Origin: Tridacna crocea
Lineage: Eukaryota > Mollusca > Bivalvia > Cardiida > Cardiidae
Reading direction: 5' to 3'
NCBI GenBank assembly: GCA_943736015.1
Contig: OX031065.1
Span: forward strand, 48,834,992-48,898,991
DNA: 64,000 bases
The notes below the pieces were generated by a model, which did not search any database, was not told the origin of the DNA, and worked only from the letters and a program-made list of their open reading frames with translations. Shown one piece after another: positions 42,925 through 54,196 of this stretch; position 1 is the first letter of the stretch; each line of letters opens with the position of its first letter. The translations under genes were made by a program, and so were the position numbers.

Positions 42925-43147
42925 ATTTAAACTCGTCACCAAATGACAAACTTTTTAGAGCAATCCAAACTCAAATACTTGCAGACAACAAAATAAATGA
43001 TTCAAAAATTGAAATTTGCTTTTGAAAGAGCGCAAAACACAGTGAGAAAAGGTTAAGATGAATGTTACAAGCATTTTCTCCTTTCTCCGCAATGCTTTTA
43101 AAAGCTTTCTACGGGTCGTTAAAACCCGTTATGTGGTAAACGGTTAA
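42925..43147 (-). mobile_element. TPM, diverged
   Basis: The long flank and right end (GTGGTAAACGG-TTAA) are clear; the palindrome is eroded ('gatgaatgttacaagcat'). Confidence 0.75.
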
Positions 43148-43548
43148 AACAGATAAGAGAAAATTTTCCAAGTTCCACCAGATCATAAGTTAGACTCTTT
43201 TTAAAATTGAAATATACCCCAAGTGAGGAAGAACTACACGTTAAAGTGTTTGTAGTAATCAGCAGGTTCTTTAAATCCAAGACTAATCATCATGTAATTT
43301 GCAATCTGATCTATATCTACACATTAGGGATCATATATACGATCCCAGTACACATTCAGCATGTTCTTCATGCACCTTGGATTAAGATTAATGTCAAATT
43401 GAAACATTGGTGACAACGGTTTCTCGGCCACTTTTTGAATGTGCATATGTTATTGAACAAGGTTAGATATTCAAGTAAAAGCATTTTCCTTTGACTAATA
43501 CTTCATATAGGTCAATTTTTACCTTTGTTTTCCATTTTTCTCTTTCAG

Positions 43549-43644
43549 GGAGGAAAAAGTTTAGAATACTTTGAATTAATCCACTATCCAGCGCTGATCA
43601 GCTCTTTGCATAAATTCAAATTTTCAGTAATCATCACAATGTAA
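43549..43644 (+). CDS. Candidate terminal exon, unidentified
   Basis: A very strong acceptor tract ('ttgttttccatttttctctttcag') precedes a 31-codon frame, GGKSLEYFELIHYPALISSL and then HKFKFSVIITM, ending TAA. A donor-like 'TTTTCA|gtaatc' is also present. No matching upstream exon was found. Chance is plausible. Confidence 0.2.
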   Translation, partial: GGKSLEYFELIHYPALISSLHKFKFSVIITM

Positions 43645-45150
43645 ACTTGTCTATAGCCTCTGCGTGATTTCACGTCATCGGTACATGTTCGCAAAGCACA
43701 TTTTTTAAGTTTTTTTTTTAAATTCAAACGTTAAAAACACAACATGAATAAAGAAAATCGCATTCTTCCAACGTTAACAGTCGTTTATTTGTGAGCCAAA
43801 ATAGCAGAAGCCAAGGTAGGACATCGGGTAGAATAAACGCGATGTCCTGATTGGTCAAATATCGATTTCCACGGATCCATGTATTATGGCTGATTCACAT
43901 CTGGAAACTTCTCAAAGAGTAGTTTCGTCGACTTCTACACCAGTTATTAAGCAAATCTCATAGATACAGAGTCTTACTTAACAAGGATTACATTTATACA
44001 TAGAGATATGACGTAATACCCACTTTCTTTCTGAGGCAAACAGAAACTTCCAACGACCGAGTCATGCCAACATGAGCTATATGCAGGACTTTTACGTGGT
44101 TGTTTGGGGCATTATACAAAAAAAATCTAAACGACTAAATCAAATGCTTTTTAGAGATCTGAGAAACGTCATTAAAAGAAGAAATATCAGTCTTCCTAAG
44201 AATTAGATCTAGTGGTAAAAATTTGATGTGTCCAAAGATCAACAATCATTTTAATAAGTCATTAAAAGTTGGACAGAGAATAAAAAGTGAATTTCAATAG
44301 AAAACCGACACCTTTGCAATAATATCTGTCAACTTAAGAAACAAAATGTATTTTAATGTTTTTGAAACAAAGCACTCAAACTGTTCTTTCTCTCATTAGT
44401 AACAATAATCTCTACAGTGCAGGCTTCAAAAGCTGTGAAGGGAAAAGAGGGAAAGGAGGGAGGGGTAAGTGAAAATTACCCGTCTTAAAAGAGCTCGATC
44501 AACTTTTCCCTGATATTTGTTTAACACATAAGAAGGAGAGACTTGTATCTTTCTAAAAAAACCTAGTTGGAAAATGTTAAATTGCTCGTAACATGGAAAA
44601 TTTCCTGTCCAAACTTAAATGAATGTTTGTCCGAAGTTTTACGATGAGCTCCAAATGATGCCATTTAGCACAACAGTGCATTTTCTCCTATTTTTTGGGA
44701 TAATTTTTGCTTTATCGTTGTTCCAGTTATAAAATATGAAACTATAATGAACAAATTATCAAGGGAGGTCATCCGACAATGATTCACTTCACATTCAAGC
44801 TCTCAGCGATGGTTTATGTGAGGACCAATGATTTTTGTCCAACTTTTGCCGAATTCACCCAATAGGGTTTAACTTTTTAGAAAACAAAAACTAGGGTCAA
44901 ATAAGTATGTGACATGAATATTTAACAACCTATGTGCTTGGGTGTCCTTTTTATCTTCTGCTGTCTGCTCATCAAGGTTTTTGAATGTGGAGAAAACTCA
45001 GCAATCTCATCAAAATACTGCTATAACAGCATCATTGTAAAGTGCTGATATTATTTTACAAATGAAAACAGATAATGACAATACTGTGATGTCATCAGTG
45101 ATGTAATCAATACCCATCTTCAGTAAAGGTAGTTATCTGTTGTTTTGAGC
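43645..45150. other. Low-copy sequence, no supported gene
   Basis: 43880-43960 has a CCAAT-like 'ctgattggtca' followed by a short ATG frame (MADSHLETSQRVVSSTSTPV) that stops quickly. It could be a first exon or chance. No TPM copies are recognisable over this ~1.5 kb, the longest TPM-poor part outside the left end and the 6.45-kb element. Confidence 0.35.
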
Positions 45151-45159
45151 CAAGGTATG

Positions 45160-45995
45160 GTATCTGCTCTGTTATTGATTTTTATTTAGTATGGAACTAT
45201 TGTATCTGCATTTATGACCATAATTAAGTAATTTTTATGTAATTTTGCACTGCAATACTCTTCTCCCCACACCTCTGAGGTAAAAAAAGAAAGGGAAAAC
45301 ACAACCTGACATGTGTAATTTGAAAATTCATATTAATTTTTCATTTTTTAGTGAATATTTTTCAAAATGCTTTTTTTAAAGATTTTTAACAGATAACAAA
45401 AGTTAGATGCAATAAGAAGTTTGATTTTCTCTTTGTCCATTTGAAAATCACATTTTAACTTTTTTTGTCTTCTGGAAAAAGCTTCTAATCAGTGAAATAA
45501 TCACATGTTTGTAAGAATGGGAAAAAATATGGAAAAAAATAGAAAAACATCACTTTATCACAATATTATGAGAGTATACATGTAATGAATTTCACCTAAA
45601 TTGAACACACTTAGATTGGTTTGAACAAAGTTGGGTTTGGGCTAAAAAAGAAGATCAGAAGAATCTGTGATAGAGTTGATGATAATTCATCAGATTGTTT
45701 CAGTCATTTACAATACTGAAGTTTTTTGGATTGATTAAAAAAATTGGTACGAAACTGTTGTAAGTGCAATTTGCACATACAATAGTTTCATACTGAAAAT
45801 ATTTAAAAACATGCAAATACAACATTTTGCATTATTTCAATTAAAGTCATTTTGAAGTAAAATTCATACCTGGTACTTTATCAGGAGGTGAGATAGTTGA
45901 TTTGCAGTGGTTTTATGCAAAAAAAACATTTTTGAAAAAAATGTCACTTGCCATAGTTTCACACTAACCCAGCGATCTGTTGACATCTTAAATTC
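45160..45995. repeat. Dispersed repeat with internal hairpin
   Basis: Inverted relative of 31090-31510 ('atagtttcacactaacccagcg'). At 45748-45795 'ggtacgaaactgttgtaagtg' pairs with 'cacatacaatagtttcatac'. Confidence 0.5.
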
Positions 45996-46102
45996 TCTGG
46001 TTTTCATAAGAGCCTTTCAAATATTTATGAAAATATATAATAACATGATCTTATTCATAACAAAGCATGAGAATGCTCAAGAGCGTATAGCAATTACCTA
46101 AA

Positions 46103-46298
46103 TTCTTTACCACCTGGCAATTTTCAGGGCCTATCCAACTGACAGAACTTGAAGACAACAAATTAAATGTAGCTGATATTATAGGATTTGTTTATTTCAG
46201 GGAACAGAAAAATATTTGGAAAAGGAGAAAATTCCTCTTTGTTTTCTAGAGCCTTTTTCCTCTAGGTCATTTGAAGGGGAATGTCTGGTAAAACTTGC
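46103..46298 (-). mobile_element. TPM, palindrome collapsed
   Basis: Long flank present; 'tggaaaaggagaaaattcctc' jumps to 'tgttttctagagcc', so the tip region is deleted. Confidence 0.65.
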
Positions 46299-46454
46299 CA
46301 TAAAAAGGAAAAAGAACACAGTCTGTATTAAGATTTAGACCTTTGATACTGTAATGATGTAACTGTATACCAACACAGGAGGTAGGTTTCACAAGTCCTT
46401 TACTTCGTTCAGTTCTGCTTATTATATTTTTTCAAGTATTCAGTTGGTTTGTTT

Positions 46455-46725
46455 GTATTGGAGTGTAAAGCCATTTTAACATCTTAGATCTGACACATCA
46501 CAGCGGTCAGTGACGCACCCATGTGTTTCCTGGCTTTCTCACACCAGTACTAACACAACTTTCTTTCCACAGCCATTGACTACTTTTCTCGCATGTATCC
46601 AAGGTGAGAAGTGAAAAATTGCTGTAAAGAAAATTCGCTGCAGCAGGGTATCCAACACACAACCTTCAGGTCACCAGTTAGATATGCTAACCACTGCAGC
46701 CACCCAGGTTTGAAGTATTGAGGGG
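46455..46725 (-). mobile_element. tRNA-derived SINE
   Basis: Minus-strand copy of the 27046 family: 'atgtgtttcctggctttctc', 'actttctttccac' and, near the right end, the head complement 'aaccactgcagccacccagg'. Diverged. Confidence 0.75.
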
Positions 46726-46919
46726 TTCAAGAAGTTTTCAGGAACAAGAATATGTATTGTACATACATATTGTACTCAAATGGGCTGAATGTCATTGATT
46801 GACTAATTGATATGAGGATAAAATTTCAGTTCAATCATAGCTGCCAGTGCAACTATCAATGCTCTCCAAAGGATGACTATATAATCAATCCTCATTAAGA
46901 AATTGTGCAAGCTAGGGGT

Positions 46920-47027
46920 TTAACCCATTACCACACAATCCCTACATTGACAACCCTCAGAAAGAAGCATTTGGAAAACATTGTGGGAAAAGGAGAAAAT
47001 GCTGGTTGTCATTTGGCAATGAGTTAA
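46920..47027 (+). mobile_element. 108-bp TPM deletion derivative
   Basis: Left end, short flank and left arm are intact, then 'ctggttgtcatttggcaatg' leads straight to TTAA. The right arm and long flank are gone, but both terminal TTAAs remain. Confidence 0.85.
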
Positions 47028-47136
47028 ACCAGTGACCCCTTGTGTATTACTGACCGAGCATCTTGGCTTGGCCTAAATGGCCTTGAAGTCTGCTGGTGTT
47101 CCTTTTACATTTTATTCAAAATATGAAAAGATCACC

Positions 47137-47574
47137 GCAGCGTCTCATTATTGAGACTACTATTAACGCGAGATATCCGTCATGTTTTACAATTTTTTTG
47201 ACAATTTAGATCCATTGAGGAAGCCATTCGCTGACATCACAAGATTCCCTTGAATAGGTTGAATAGGGCTAAAGTCTATAGAGTTACCTTGGGGAATTTC
47301 CCTATTCACAAGAGTCAAATATCTTGTCTTTAAAAAAGAATACGGTCAAATACTTTTGTTAGTTACATCTAGAAAAACCTTAAGTATTATGTGATATCCA
47401 TAAATAACGAAAAAAATAATAGTAACAAGTAATCCGAAAATACACTTCCTGGGAATCCCGCGACGTCAGCAAATGGCTTCCTCTATGGATCGAAATTGTT
47501 CAAAAAATTGTAAAACATGATGGATATCACAGGGAAAGGCTGTCTTGTGCTTGCACCGGCAATTGAGACGTTGC
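47137..47574. mobile_element. 438-bp inverted-repeat element
   Basis: About 84 bp (47166-47250) is mirrored at 47449-47532 ('gatatccgtcatgttttac', 'ggaagccattcgctgac'). Weaker pairing extends to 'gcagcgtctca' / 'tgagacgttgc' at the outer ends. The interior is non-coding. Confidence 0.72.
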
Positions 47575-47978
47575 ATTCCTTGTGTTTATGTTATATAGGG
47601 GAGATTTTTTTTTTCACATTTTATCATTTATTTCGGTTATAGAATGTCATATTCCTGTGGCAAATCCTAAACTTAAAATCATAACTGGCAAATCCGATCA
47701 AAACCTTTGGAAGTATTCACCAAATTCCAAACAACACAAAATCCACTGCCCAGACACAAAATTTCATATAAAAAAAAGTATCTAACTTTTCAAACAAAAG
47801 ACTGTCCAACAAAAGCCTTCACTAATATCACCCAAAACTTGCAACAATAAAAAGCCAATTTTGCTTTGTTCCCATGGTTCAGTACACTAATTTCCTCACT
47901 GAGACAATTAAACACAAGGTGCTAAAATAAAGGTACAGTACTACAAGCTTCCGATGGATGTTATCCCTTATTTTTGTC
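47575..47978. other. No supported gene
   Basis: AT-rich sequence; the + frame 47582-47785 has no recognised motif. Confidence 0.4.
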
Positions 47979-47990
47979 TTAACTCTTTAC

Positions 47991-48220
47991 TTACCCCTTT
48001 ACCAAAGAACAGTATTTTAGCGATGTCCAAATTGAAAGCATTTTGCAGATAATAATTTCCATGTAGCTCAAATGGTGCAATTTTTCAATGATGGGGCAGA
48101 AAACATTGTGGAAAAAGGAGAAAATGCTGGTTACCAGCATTTTCTCCTTTTTCCACAATGTTTTCTAAAGGCTTCTTTCCAAGTGTTGTCAAAAGTCCGC
48201 ATTGTGTGGTAAAGGGTTAA
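47991..48220 (-). mobile_element. TPM-a, full length
   Basis: Palindrome 48099-48165 is perfect, with GGAAAAAGG matched by CCTTTTTCC. The left end duplicates 'cttta(c)' text (47978-47998), suggesting a small rearrangement of the terminus. Confidence 0.9.
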
Positions 48221-48420
48221 CAGTACAATTTCATACTTGTCCATATTGAAAGCTTACATAGCGCATGAATTCTTGAAGACAGATTCAAACTTTGGTATGT
48301 CTGTGAAAGGATAGAAAATAATGTGGGAAAAGGACAAACTAGTATTTTCTCCTGTTCCTTCTGGTATTCCAATGCATTTGAACTTATATTGGTAAAAAGA
48401 TAGGATCCTTCAGTAAAGGT
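48217..48420 (-). mobile_element. TPM, decayed
   Basis: Shares TTAA with the previous copy; 'gtgggaaaaggacaaactag' and 'ttttctcctgttcc' are the surviving arms. Confidence 0.55.
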
Positions 48421-48424
48421 CTAC

Positions 48425-48655
48425 CTCTTTCCAGGGAGACAAATTTTCTTGTCTGTATCGATAACATTTGCAGATATATGTCAGGAATTTAGGCAGAATC
48501 ATTTGATTCCTCTTTCAAAAGAAAGAAATCTTCCTGGGAAATGGAAAAAAGTTCTGGTTACTATTTTTTTTTTTCACTTTTCCACAAAGTTTTCAAAAAC
48601 GATCTCATTCAGGTTGTAATAACACATGACTGGTAATTTACTCTTTACCAGTCCA
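48425..48655 (-). mobile_element. TPM, decayed
   Basis: 'ctctttccagggagacaaat', 'gggaaatggaaaaaagttctgg' and 'caaagttttcaaaaacg' outline a copy without clean termini. Confidence 0.5.
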
Positions 48656-48816
48656 AAAATTCTGGATGTCAATGTGAAAGTAACAGAACTTCTGATTGGC
48701 TAAACCTAAAAGTAAGTTAGCCAATCAGAAGTTCTGTTACTTTCACATTTAGAAAATTTTGAAGAACAAGACAAATAATGGTTTTAAGAATGGTTGGTGA
48801 ATATGGATCCAGATGA
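48656..48816. mobile_element. CCAAT-core foldback element
   Basis: A perfect ~27-bp stem, 'gtgaaagtaacagaacttct' continuing 'gattggctaa', faces its mirror across a ~12-nt loop. The right end 'ttggtgaatatggatcc' matches the 17654 copy. Confidence 0.8.
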
Positions 48817-48819
48817 CAA

Positions 48820-48915
48820 GTTGAATGTGGCTCCAATCGCTGGATCTATTTTTGACAAGATTGAAAAGGAGAAAATGGTAGTTGCCAGCATTTTTTCCTT
48901 TTCCTCAGATCACCA
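48820..48915 (-). mobile_element. TPM fragment
   Basis: 'gatgacaagttgaatgtggc' and 'aaaggagaaaatggtagttgc' continue a TPM that the foldback element appears to interrupt. Confidence 0.5.
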
Positions 48916-49049
48916 TTGTCATCATCATCATCATGACACTGTTAAATTTTTCAAAATATTTACAAGATATCCTCTACAAATCCAATTTGCTAAGTGTTCC
49001 TTTCTTTAAAATTTACTACAGATTAAGTGTTATATGTTCCACTTTAAGT

Positions 49050-49185
49050 CTTAACCAAATGACAAATTGTAAACCAGTCCAAATTGAAAGTATTTATAGA
49101 CGACAACATAAGACTTGCTCAAAAAATGAACTTTGTTTGTGAAAGGAAAGAAAACATTGTGCAAAAAGGAGAAAATGCTGATTAC
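49050..49185 (-). mobile_element. TPM, truncated at the palindrome centre
   Basis: Long flank and left arm end at 'gaaaatgctgattacaaaat'; the right half is absent. Confidence 0.68.
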
Positions 49186-49431
49186 AAAATTCTACAGTCC
49201 TTGGAACTTGTAAACTCGCTCAAAAATCTTCGCCATTGACAAGGGTTCGTACATTCTATACTGATGGTCACGTATATAAACCAATGAAATTTCTTGTTCC
49301 AGTGTCACATGACAGAAGATGGCTGCAGCTGTTTAGAATTTGCTACTGGATCACAAAAATTCAATGAATTCTGAGGTGTTTCGTCGTCATTTAAGACAAA
49401 GACTATAGGTAAGAAATATTTTGAAACATGT
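49186..49431 (+). promoter_or_regulatory. Possible promoter / first non-coding exon
   Basis: 'cacgtatataaaccaatg' (49270) contains a TATA-like and a CCAAT-like motif. About 100 bp on, 'aagactatag|gtaagaaat' is a strong donor-like sequence. No long coding frame lies between them. This is suggestive only. Confidence 0.2.
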
Positions 49432-49660
49432 TTAACCCATTACCACACAATCCCTACTTTTGACGCCCCTGAGAAAGAAGTTTTCAGAAAACATTGTGGG
49501 AAAAGGAGAAAATGCTGGTAACCAGCATTTTCTCCTTTTCTTACAATGTTTTCTACCCTTCACAAAACAAATTTCAAATTTTCAGTCACTTTTATTTTGT
49601 CATTTGCAAATGCTTTCGATTCGGACAAACCTAGAATTTTGTCGTTTGGTAATGAGTTAA
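49432..49660 (+). mobile_element. TPM-a, full length
   Basis: Palindrome 49487-49553, one arm base changed (TTCTTACAATG). Confidence 0.94.
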
Positions 49661-49746
49661 AGGTTGTATGCTGCTAATGCTGTGCTTCACTGGATCTGTT
49701 AAAGTGCATTTTATAACTCGAAAATGGATGTATGAACCCTTGTCGA

Positions 49747-49985
49747 CCGCCTGGGTGGCTCAGTGGTGAGCTTGTTGGACTCATGACCTGGTGGTTGTGA
49801 GTTCGATACACGGTTGAGGCAAACTTTCTTTCAGGCGTATTTTCGCCTCTCACCTCTGCTGAAGCATGAGAGAAAAGTAGTCAGTGGCTTCAAAGGAAAG
49901 AAAGTAGTGTTATAACTGGTCTGAGAAAGCCAGGAAACACAGGTGCGTCACCGACTGCCATGATATGACCTTAGCTGTTAAATAG
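49747..49985 (+). mobile_element. tRNA-derived SINE
   Basis: Head 'ctgggtggctcagtggtgag' (box A) and 'GAGTTCGATAC' (box B) followed by the same body as the 27046 copy. No clear target duplication is seen. Confidence 0.85.
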
Positions 49986-50052
49986 CCTAAGACTTGGGGT
50001 TAATCAGGGTATTCAAACTGGGCATTGTGTTATATAGGGTTAACATTAATAA

Positions 50053-50279
50053 TTAACCATTTCCCAAACAAGCCCTGGTTTTTATGTGTCTGCAGTAAAA
50101 GTCTTTTGAAAACACAGTGGGAAAAGGAGAAATTGCTCGTAATGAGCAATTTCTCCTTTTCCTACAGTGTTTTCTACCATTTTTGAGAAGTTTCTGGCAT
50201 TTTCTCCAAATTTAAAATTGTCGTCTGCAAACTCTTTTGGTTTGGGAGAGTGCAAAATTTGTCATTTTGGAAAGGTTAA
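50053..50279 (+). mobile_element. TPM-b, full length
   Basis: Palindrome 50108-50174 with ATTGCTCGT tip; long flank of the 'gcaaactcttttgg' subtype. Confidence 0.92.
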
Positions 50280-50439
50280 ATCAGGAATAGGGGATGAATC
50301 ATTCAAGTGAGGAAAAGATGATCCTGAACACATACAAGTACCCTGAGGCAGAAAACGGCTACTTTTTACCTTTTCACCCCTAATAACTGTACAATCAGAC
50401 ACTGCAATATAGACATCAACTCTTCACCTTAGGACTGAA

Positions 50440-50600
50440 ATTTGAGATATGTCTGTTTTTAAATTTGCTTCAGTGATGAGATTTCAGCCTATGTAAAAGT
50501 AGGAAACATTGTGGAAGAAGGAGAAAATGCTGGTAGCCAGCATTTTCTCCTTTTCCCACGTTGTTCTCAAAAGTCAATAATTCTCCTTTGGGTGGTATTA
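50440..50600 (-). mobile_element. TPM-a, flanks decayed
   Basis: Palindrome about 50501-50572 with tip 'ctggtagccagcat'; right end 'ccacgttgttctcaaaag' is eroded. Confidence 0.72.
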
Positions 50601-50648
50601 CCAATTGCGGTAATTAAAGTATTGTTTTGTTACAATAATTCACCATAC

Positions 50649-50852
50649 CTAGTCATAGTCCACTGAAGTCTGAGGATCTGTTAAATATTCATAAAGCTTA
50701 TAGCCACATCTGTCTCGATGGCTTTTATTACATAAATTACCAGCAACATTATGGACCAATTTACCCACGAGAATCCAGTAAAAACAAGACAGAAAGAGGT
50801 ATATTTTTAGGTCGGGAAAATACCTTTTGCTAAATTCTACAGACAACATCAT
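50649..50852 (-). CDS. Candidate terminal exon, minus strand, unidentified
   Basis: A 67-codon minus frame ends in TAG. Its 3' half reads KSHRDRCGYKLYEYLTDPQT and then SVDYD, which looks protein-like; the 5' half (FSKRYFPDLKIYLFLS...) is hydrophobic. A possible acceptor, 'gtctgtag' at about 50840, would start it. No family is recognised. A candidate upstream piece lies at 51178. Confidence 0.25.
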   Translation of the reverse strand: MMLSVEFSKRYFPDLKIYLFLSCFYWILVGKLVHNVAGNLCNKSHRDRCGYKLYEYLTDPQTSVDYD

Positions 50853-50949
50853 GGGATGAGGAACAATTTTTTTTTAATTGTGAACAAGAGTCAAGCTACC
50901 AAGAGTTCCAATCACATTTGTCAAAGTGAAAAGGCAAATGATAACTGCT

Positions 50950-51178
50950 TTAACCCTTTCCCGCACAATGACGACTTTAGAGGACCCTTAGAAAGAAGCC
51001 TTTTGAAAATATTGTGGGAAAAGGAGAAAATGCTGGTAACTAGCATTTTCTCCTTTTCCCGCGATGTTTTCTACCCTGCCAAATTCAAATTTCGATTCTT
51101 CAGTCACGTTTATTTTGTTGTCTGCAAATGCTTTCAATTTGGACCAATCTTTAAATTTGTTGTTTGGTAAAGAGTTAA
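50950..51178 (+). mobile_element. TPM-a, full length
   Basis: Palindrome 51005-51071 with small changes (tip 'ctggtaactagcat'; CCCGCGATG at the right arm base). Confidence 0.92.
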
Positions 51179-51266
51179 CCTGACCCAGGTCAACATCAAT
51201 TATATGACTTAAAATTCTATTTTCACCCTTGGCATCACACGAAGCTGGCTTCAATTTCGTTCCCAA
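51179..51266 (-). CDS. Candidate first exon, minus strand
   Basis: From an ATG at 51264-51266 the frame reads MGTKLKPASCDAKGENRILS and then HIIDVDLGQ, meeting a donor-like 'GTCAG|gttaac' where the TPM terminus begins. If real, the TPM would sit within the first bases of the intron. Low confidence. Confidence 0.15.
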
Positions 51267-51716
51267 TGGTCACGGAAATATTCTGTATGGTATGTACGAA
51301 CAGCATGTATAATTACCCGAATAATAGCCGCAATTCTATTTATATGCCTACTTATATATTCAGCATAAAGGTCAGGATCAGGTTAAATGAAGTAGACAAG
51401 AAAATATTGATGCTGAACATCAATGGCGCCGCAAACCAATTATTTCTGTAACAGGGCACAATGCATTGGGCCACGTTTAACCTTTTATGGAAATCACTTG
51501 ATCGTTTAACAGCTCATTAGGAATCACACTGTTGATCACGTGACTCATTTTGTCATGTTTAACATCTAATATTTGCATATGTGGAGAAAATCATGGCCCT
51601 TGTAAGATTTTGTCTACACAAACAAACATTTGTCGGCAATGAACGTACCATACATTAACAAAAGAAAAAGTCTGTTATCGGATTGTGCTAAATCTGACAC
51701 TCTAACACGTACATAT

Positions 51717-51823
51717 ATGTCTAGTATCATACAACCCTTCTTTATAGATATAATAAAGACTTGAATAAAGTTCTTATTATATCTATATAGACTAGAGGGG
51801 TTGTATGATACCAGTCATGTCAG
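51717..51823. repeat. Long imperfect palindrome
   Basis: 'agtatcatacaaccc' and 'ttatagatataataa' are mirrored by 'ttattatatctatatag' and 'gggttgtatgatac', with a ~20-nt centre. Probably a separate foldback element. Confidence 0.7.
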
Positions 51824-52599
51824 GCACTCCAACATTGACCTAGTTACAGTTAGCTGGTCTTAAAAATATGATCGCGAAAGGAAAACAATATTTCTACAAT
51901 CCATACAATACTAGAACAAAAATATAACGGGGGTCACAAGTACCACATAGGGTGCTCTAGGGTCAAAGAGCTTGAAAATATCTCTTAACCTTTTTCTAGG
52001 GTAAGATATTTAAAATGGCGGCTTCGAAAATTTGTGACAAATACATGTAATCTTTTATCACGTGACTTCTCGAAATGCATCTTTATTATTTTTCAAGAGG
52101 AAAATGTTGATATGTCTATGATCCGGGTTTTTATCCATCTAACAATGAAAGTACAATATATTAGATATATTAAAAAAAAAATCCCACAAATAAATAAAAA
52201 AGGCTAGTATGGACCCCGATCTGGTAATCAAAGTACAGTAGATATAGATGATTGTTAAAACAAAGCATGGAACCAGTTCAATATGGCTGCCTCCATAGGC
52301 ACTTTACAAAACCGAATAAAAATACAGTGCCGCCACTCATGCGGCACCACAACATTATACAGAGTTAAAGGATAACTGAAATACAAATTGAAGGCTATAC
52401 ATGTATAAAACATTATTCAATATCAGTATCAAACTTACATACCTTTTCATAAACTTTATGATACTTCTCAAAACCGGATGTTTAAGAGGTTCTTCCTTAG
52501 AGTATGTGGCTGAATCCATTTTCCAGCAATGTTTGAAAAATTAGAAAATTTTCCAGACTTTATAATGATCTTTTTAGATGGTATCAAAATCCTGAGAAT
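51824..52599. other. Low-copy sequence, no supported gene
   Basis: Two ATG contexts (ATGGCGGCTTCG at 52015 and ATGGCTGCCTCC at 52284) each open a short frame on +. The second runs 30 codons (MAASIGTLQNRIKIQCRHSC...). A hairpin 'gtgccgccactcatgcggcac' lies at 52327-52347. These may be repeat-derived. Confidence 0.3.
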
Positions 52600-52735
52600 A
52601 ATTCGGTTTGCAAGCAACAGACATTTTTTATTTAGAAATACTGTGGGAAAGGGAGAATTGTGCATAATCAGCATTTCCTCCTTTTCCCACAGAGTTTTCC
52701 AACTTAACAAAGACAAATTCAATCATTATCAACCC
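52600..52735. mobile_element. TPM, decayed
   Basis: 'gaaatactgtgggaaaggg' and 'tcctccttttcccacag' are surviving arms with tip 'tgcataatcagcat'. Confidence 0.6.
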
Positions 52736-52940
52736 TTTCCCAAACGACAGTTTTGAGACTCTTCAAGACTCAAAGAGTTTGCAGACGACAACTTCAAATT
52801 TGATAAAAATGGCAGAAAGTTCTCCAAATGGGTAGAAAACGCTGTGGGAAATGGAGAAATTGCTCGTCCCACAGTGTTTTCAAAAGACTTGTACTGCAGA
52901 CACAATCATAAAAATAAGGGCTTGTTTGGGAAAGGGTTAA
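52729..52940 (-). mobile_element. TPM-b with shortened right arm
   Basis: 'gagaaattgctcg' runs directly into 'tcccacagtgttttc', so ~20 bp of the right arm is deleted. It shares TTAA (52937-52940) with the next copy. Confidence 0.85.
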
Positions 52941-53165
52941 CCCATTACCACAGGGTAAAATTTTAGACCTATCCAAATTGAAAACATTAGCAGACACGAA
53001 TTTCAAAGAGGCCCAAATGGTGCAATTTTACTTTGATAGGGTAGAAAACATTGTGGGAAAAGGAGAAAATGCTGGTTACCAGCATTTTCTCCTTTTCCCA
53101 CAATGTTTTCAAAAGGCTTCTTCCTCAAGGGCCTCAAAAGTCGTCGTTGTGTGGTAAAGGGTTAA
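52937..53165 (-). mobile_element. TPM-a, full length, perfect palindrome
   Basis: Palindrome 53044-53110 is 67 bp with no mismatch around a single central T. Termini are TTAA-CCCATTACCA and TGGTAAAGGG-TTAA. This is a good reference copy. Confidence 0.95.
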
Positions 53166-53242
53166 GCCATATTTGAATACATGTTAGTTGGCTTGCAAAT
53201 GCTCTCAAAATGAACAAATCTAAACACTGCTCCTTGATATCG

Positions 53243-53464
53243 AGTTCAACTCTTTTGTACACAATCCTTAATTTTGATGACCTCGAGGTACAAGGCATTT
53301 GAAAACATTGCGGAAAAAGGAGAAAATGGAGGTAACCAACTTTTCCTTTTTCCACAATGTTTTCTACTCTGGAAAAGAAATTTCATTCATTTATATGATT
53401 TTCGAATTTGTCATCTGCATATGCTTTCAACTTGGAAGAGCTGACCAATTGTCATTAGTTTAAG
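53243..53464 (+). mobile_element. TPM-a, diverged
   Basis: GGAAAAAGG is matched by CCTTTTTCC on the other arm, although the tip has decayed ('ggaggtaaccaac'). Confidence 0.78.
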
Positions 53465-53714
53465 AGGTCTGTCTGTCCATCAGAACTTCTTTCTAACACA
53501 AACAGTAACATCGCTACTCACTGTGCGATTTCACTTTTATCACAATGAATAATATCCACAGAAATTTTTAACAAGGACCTGAAAATCCTCACAAAGCAAA
53601 GTCATTGATAAACCCAGGATAAATTTCTGCCTTCTAATAGGGTATTATAAGCATTTTACAGGCCTTACAGTGAAATAAAGCAGGCTTTCACAAATGTCTT
53701 GAAACTGTCCAAAC

Positions 53715-53935
53715 CCTCACAAAATAAATCCTGTGTTTAATGACTCTGAAATTAAAAGCCTTTGAAAATATTGTTCAAAGAAGAAAATGGTAGTAACAAG
53801 CATTTTTCGCTCTCATCCCTCAATACTTCTATCCTTTTCGGGAAAATTTGCATAAATTTGGGCAACTTGATTTGTCGTCTGCAAATGCTTTCAATATGAA
53901 CTTGTCTAAATTTTTCCATTTGGTAAAGAAGTATT
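53715..53935 (+). mobile_element. TPM, decayed
   Basis: Short flank and long flank ('gtcgtctgcaaatgctttca') are recognisable; the palindrome is mostly lost. Confidence 0.6.
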
Positions 53936-53984
53936 TGAATTTATCTCCACAACTTTCAGCATTTACTTTTTAAAATACCAAAAA

Positions 53985-54196
53985 GTAACATTGCAAGACC
54001 TTTCTTCCAAAGTAAACCCATTTGAAGACGATTTAAATGTGCCTATAATGGCCTAAATTGGTGTAACTTGTTTTCAACAGGGTAGAAAACATTGTGAGTG
54101 AAGGAGAAAATGCTTGTTAACAGCTTTTTTCTGCTTTTACCAACATGATTTCTTCTTCATAGTCATTAAAACATGGGAATGTTTGTAATGAGTGAA
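53985..54196 (-). mobile_element. TPM, decayed
   Basis: 'gggtagaaaacattgtgagt' and 'gcttgttaacagc' mark the palindrome; the right end is 'tttgtaatgagtg'. Confidence 0.62.
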
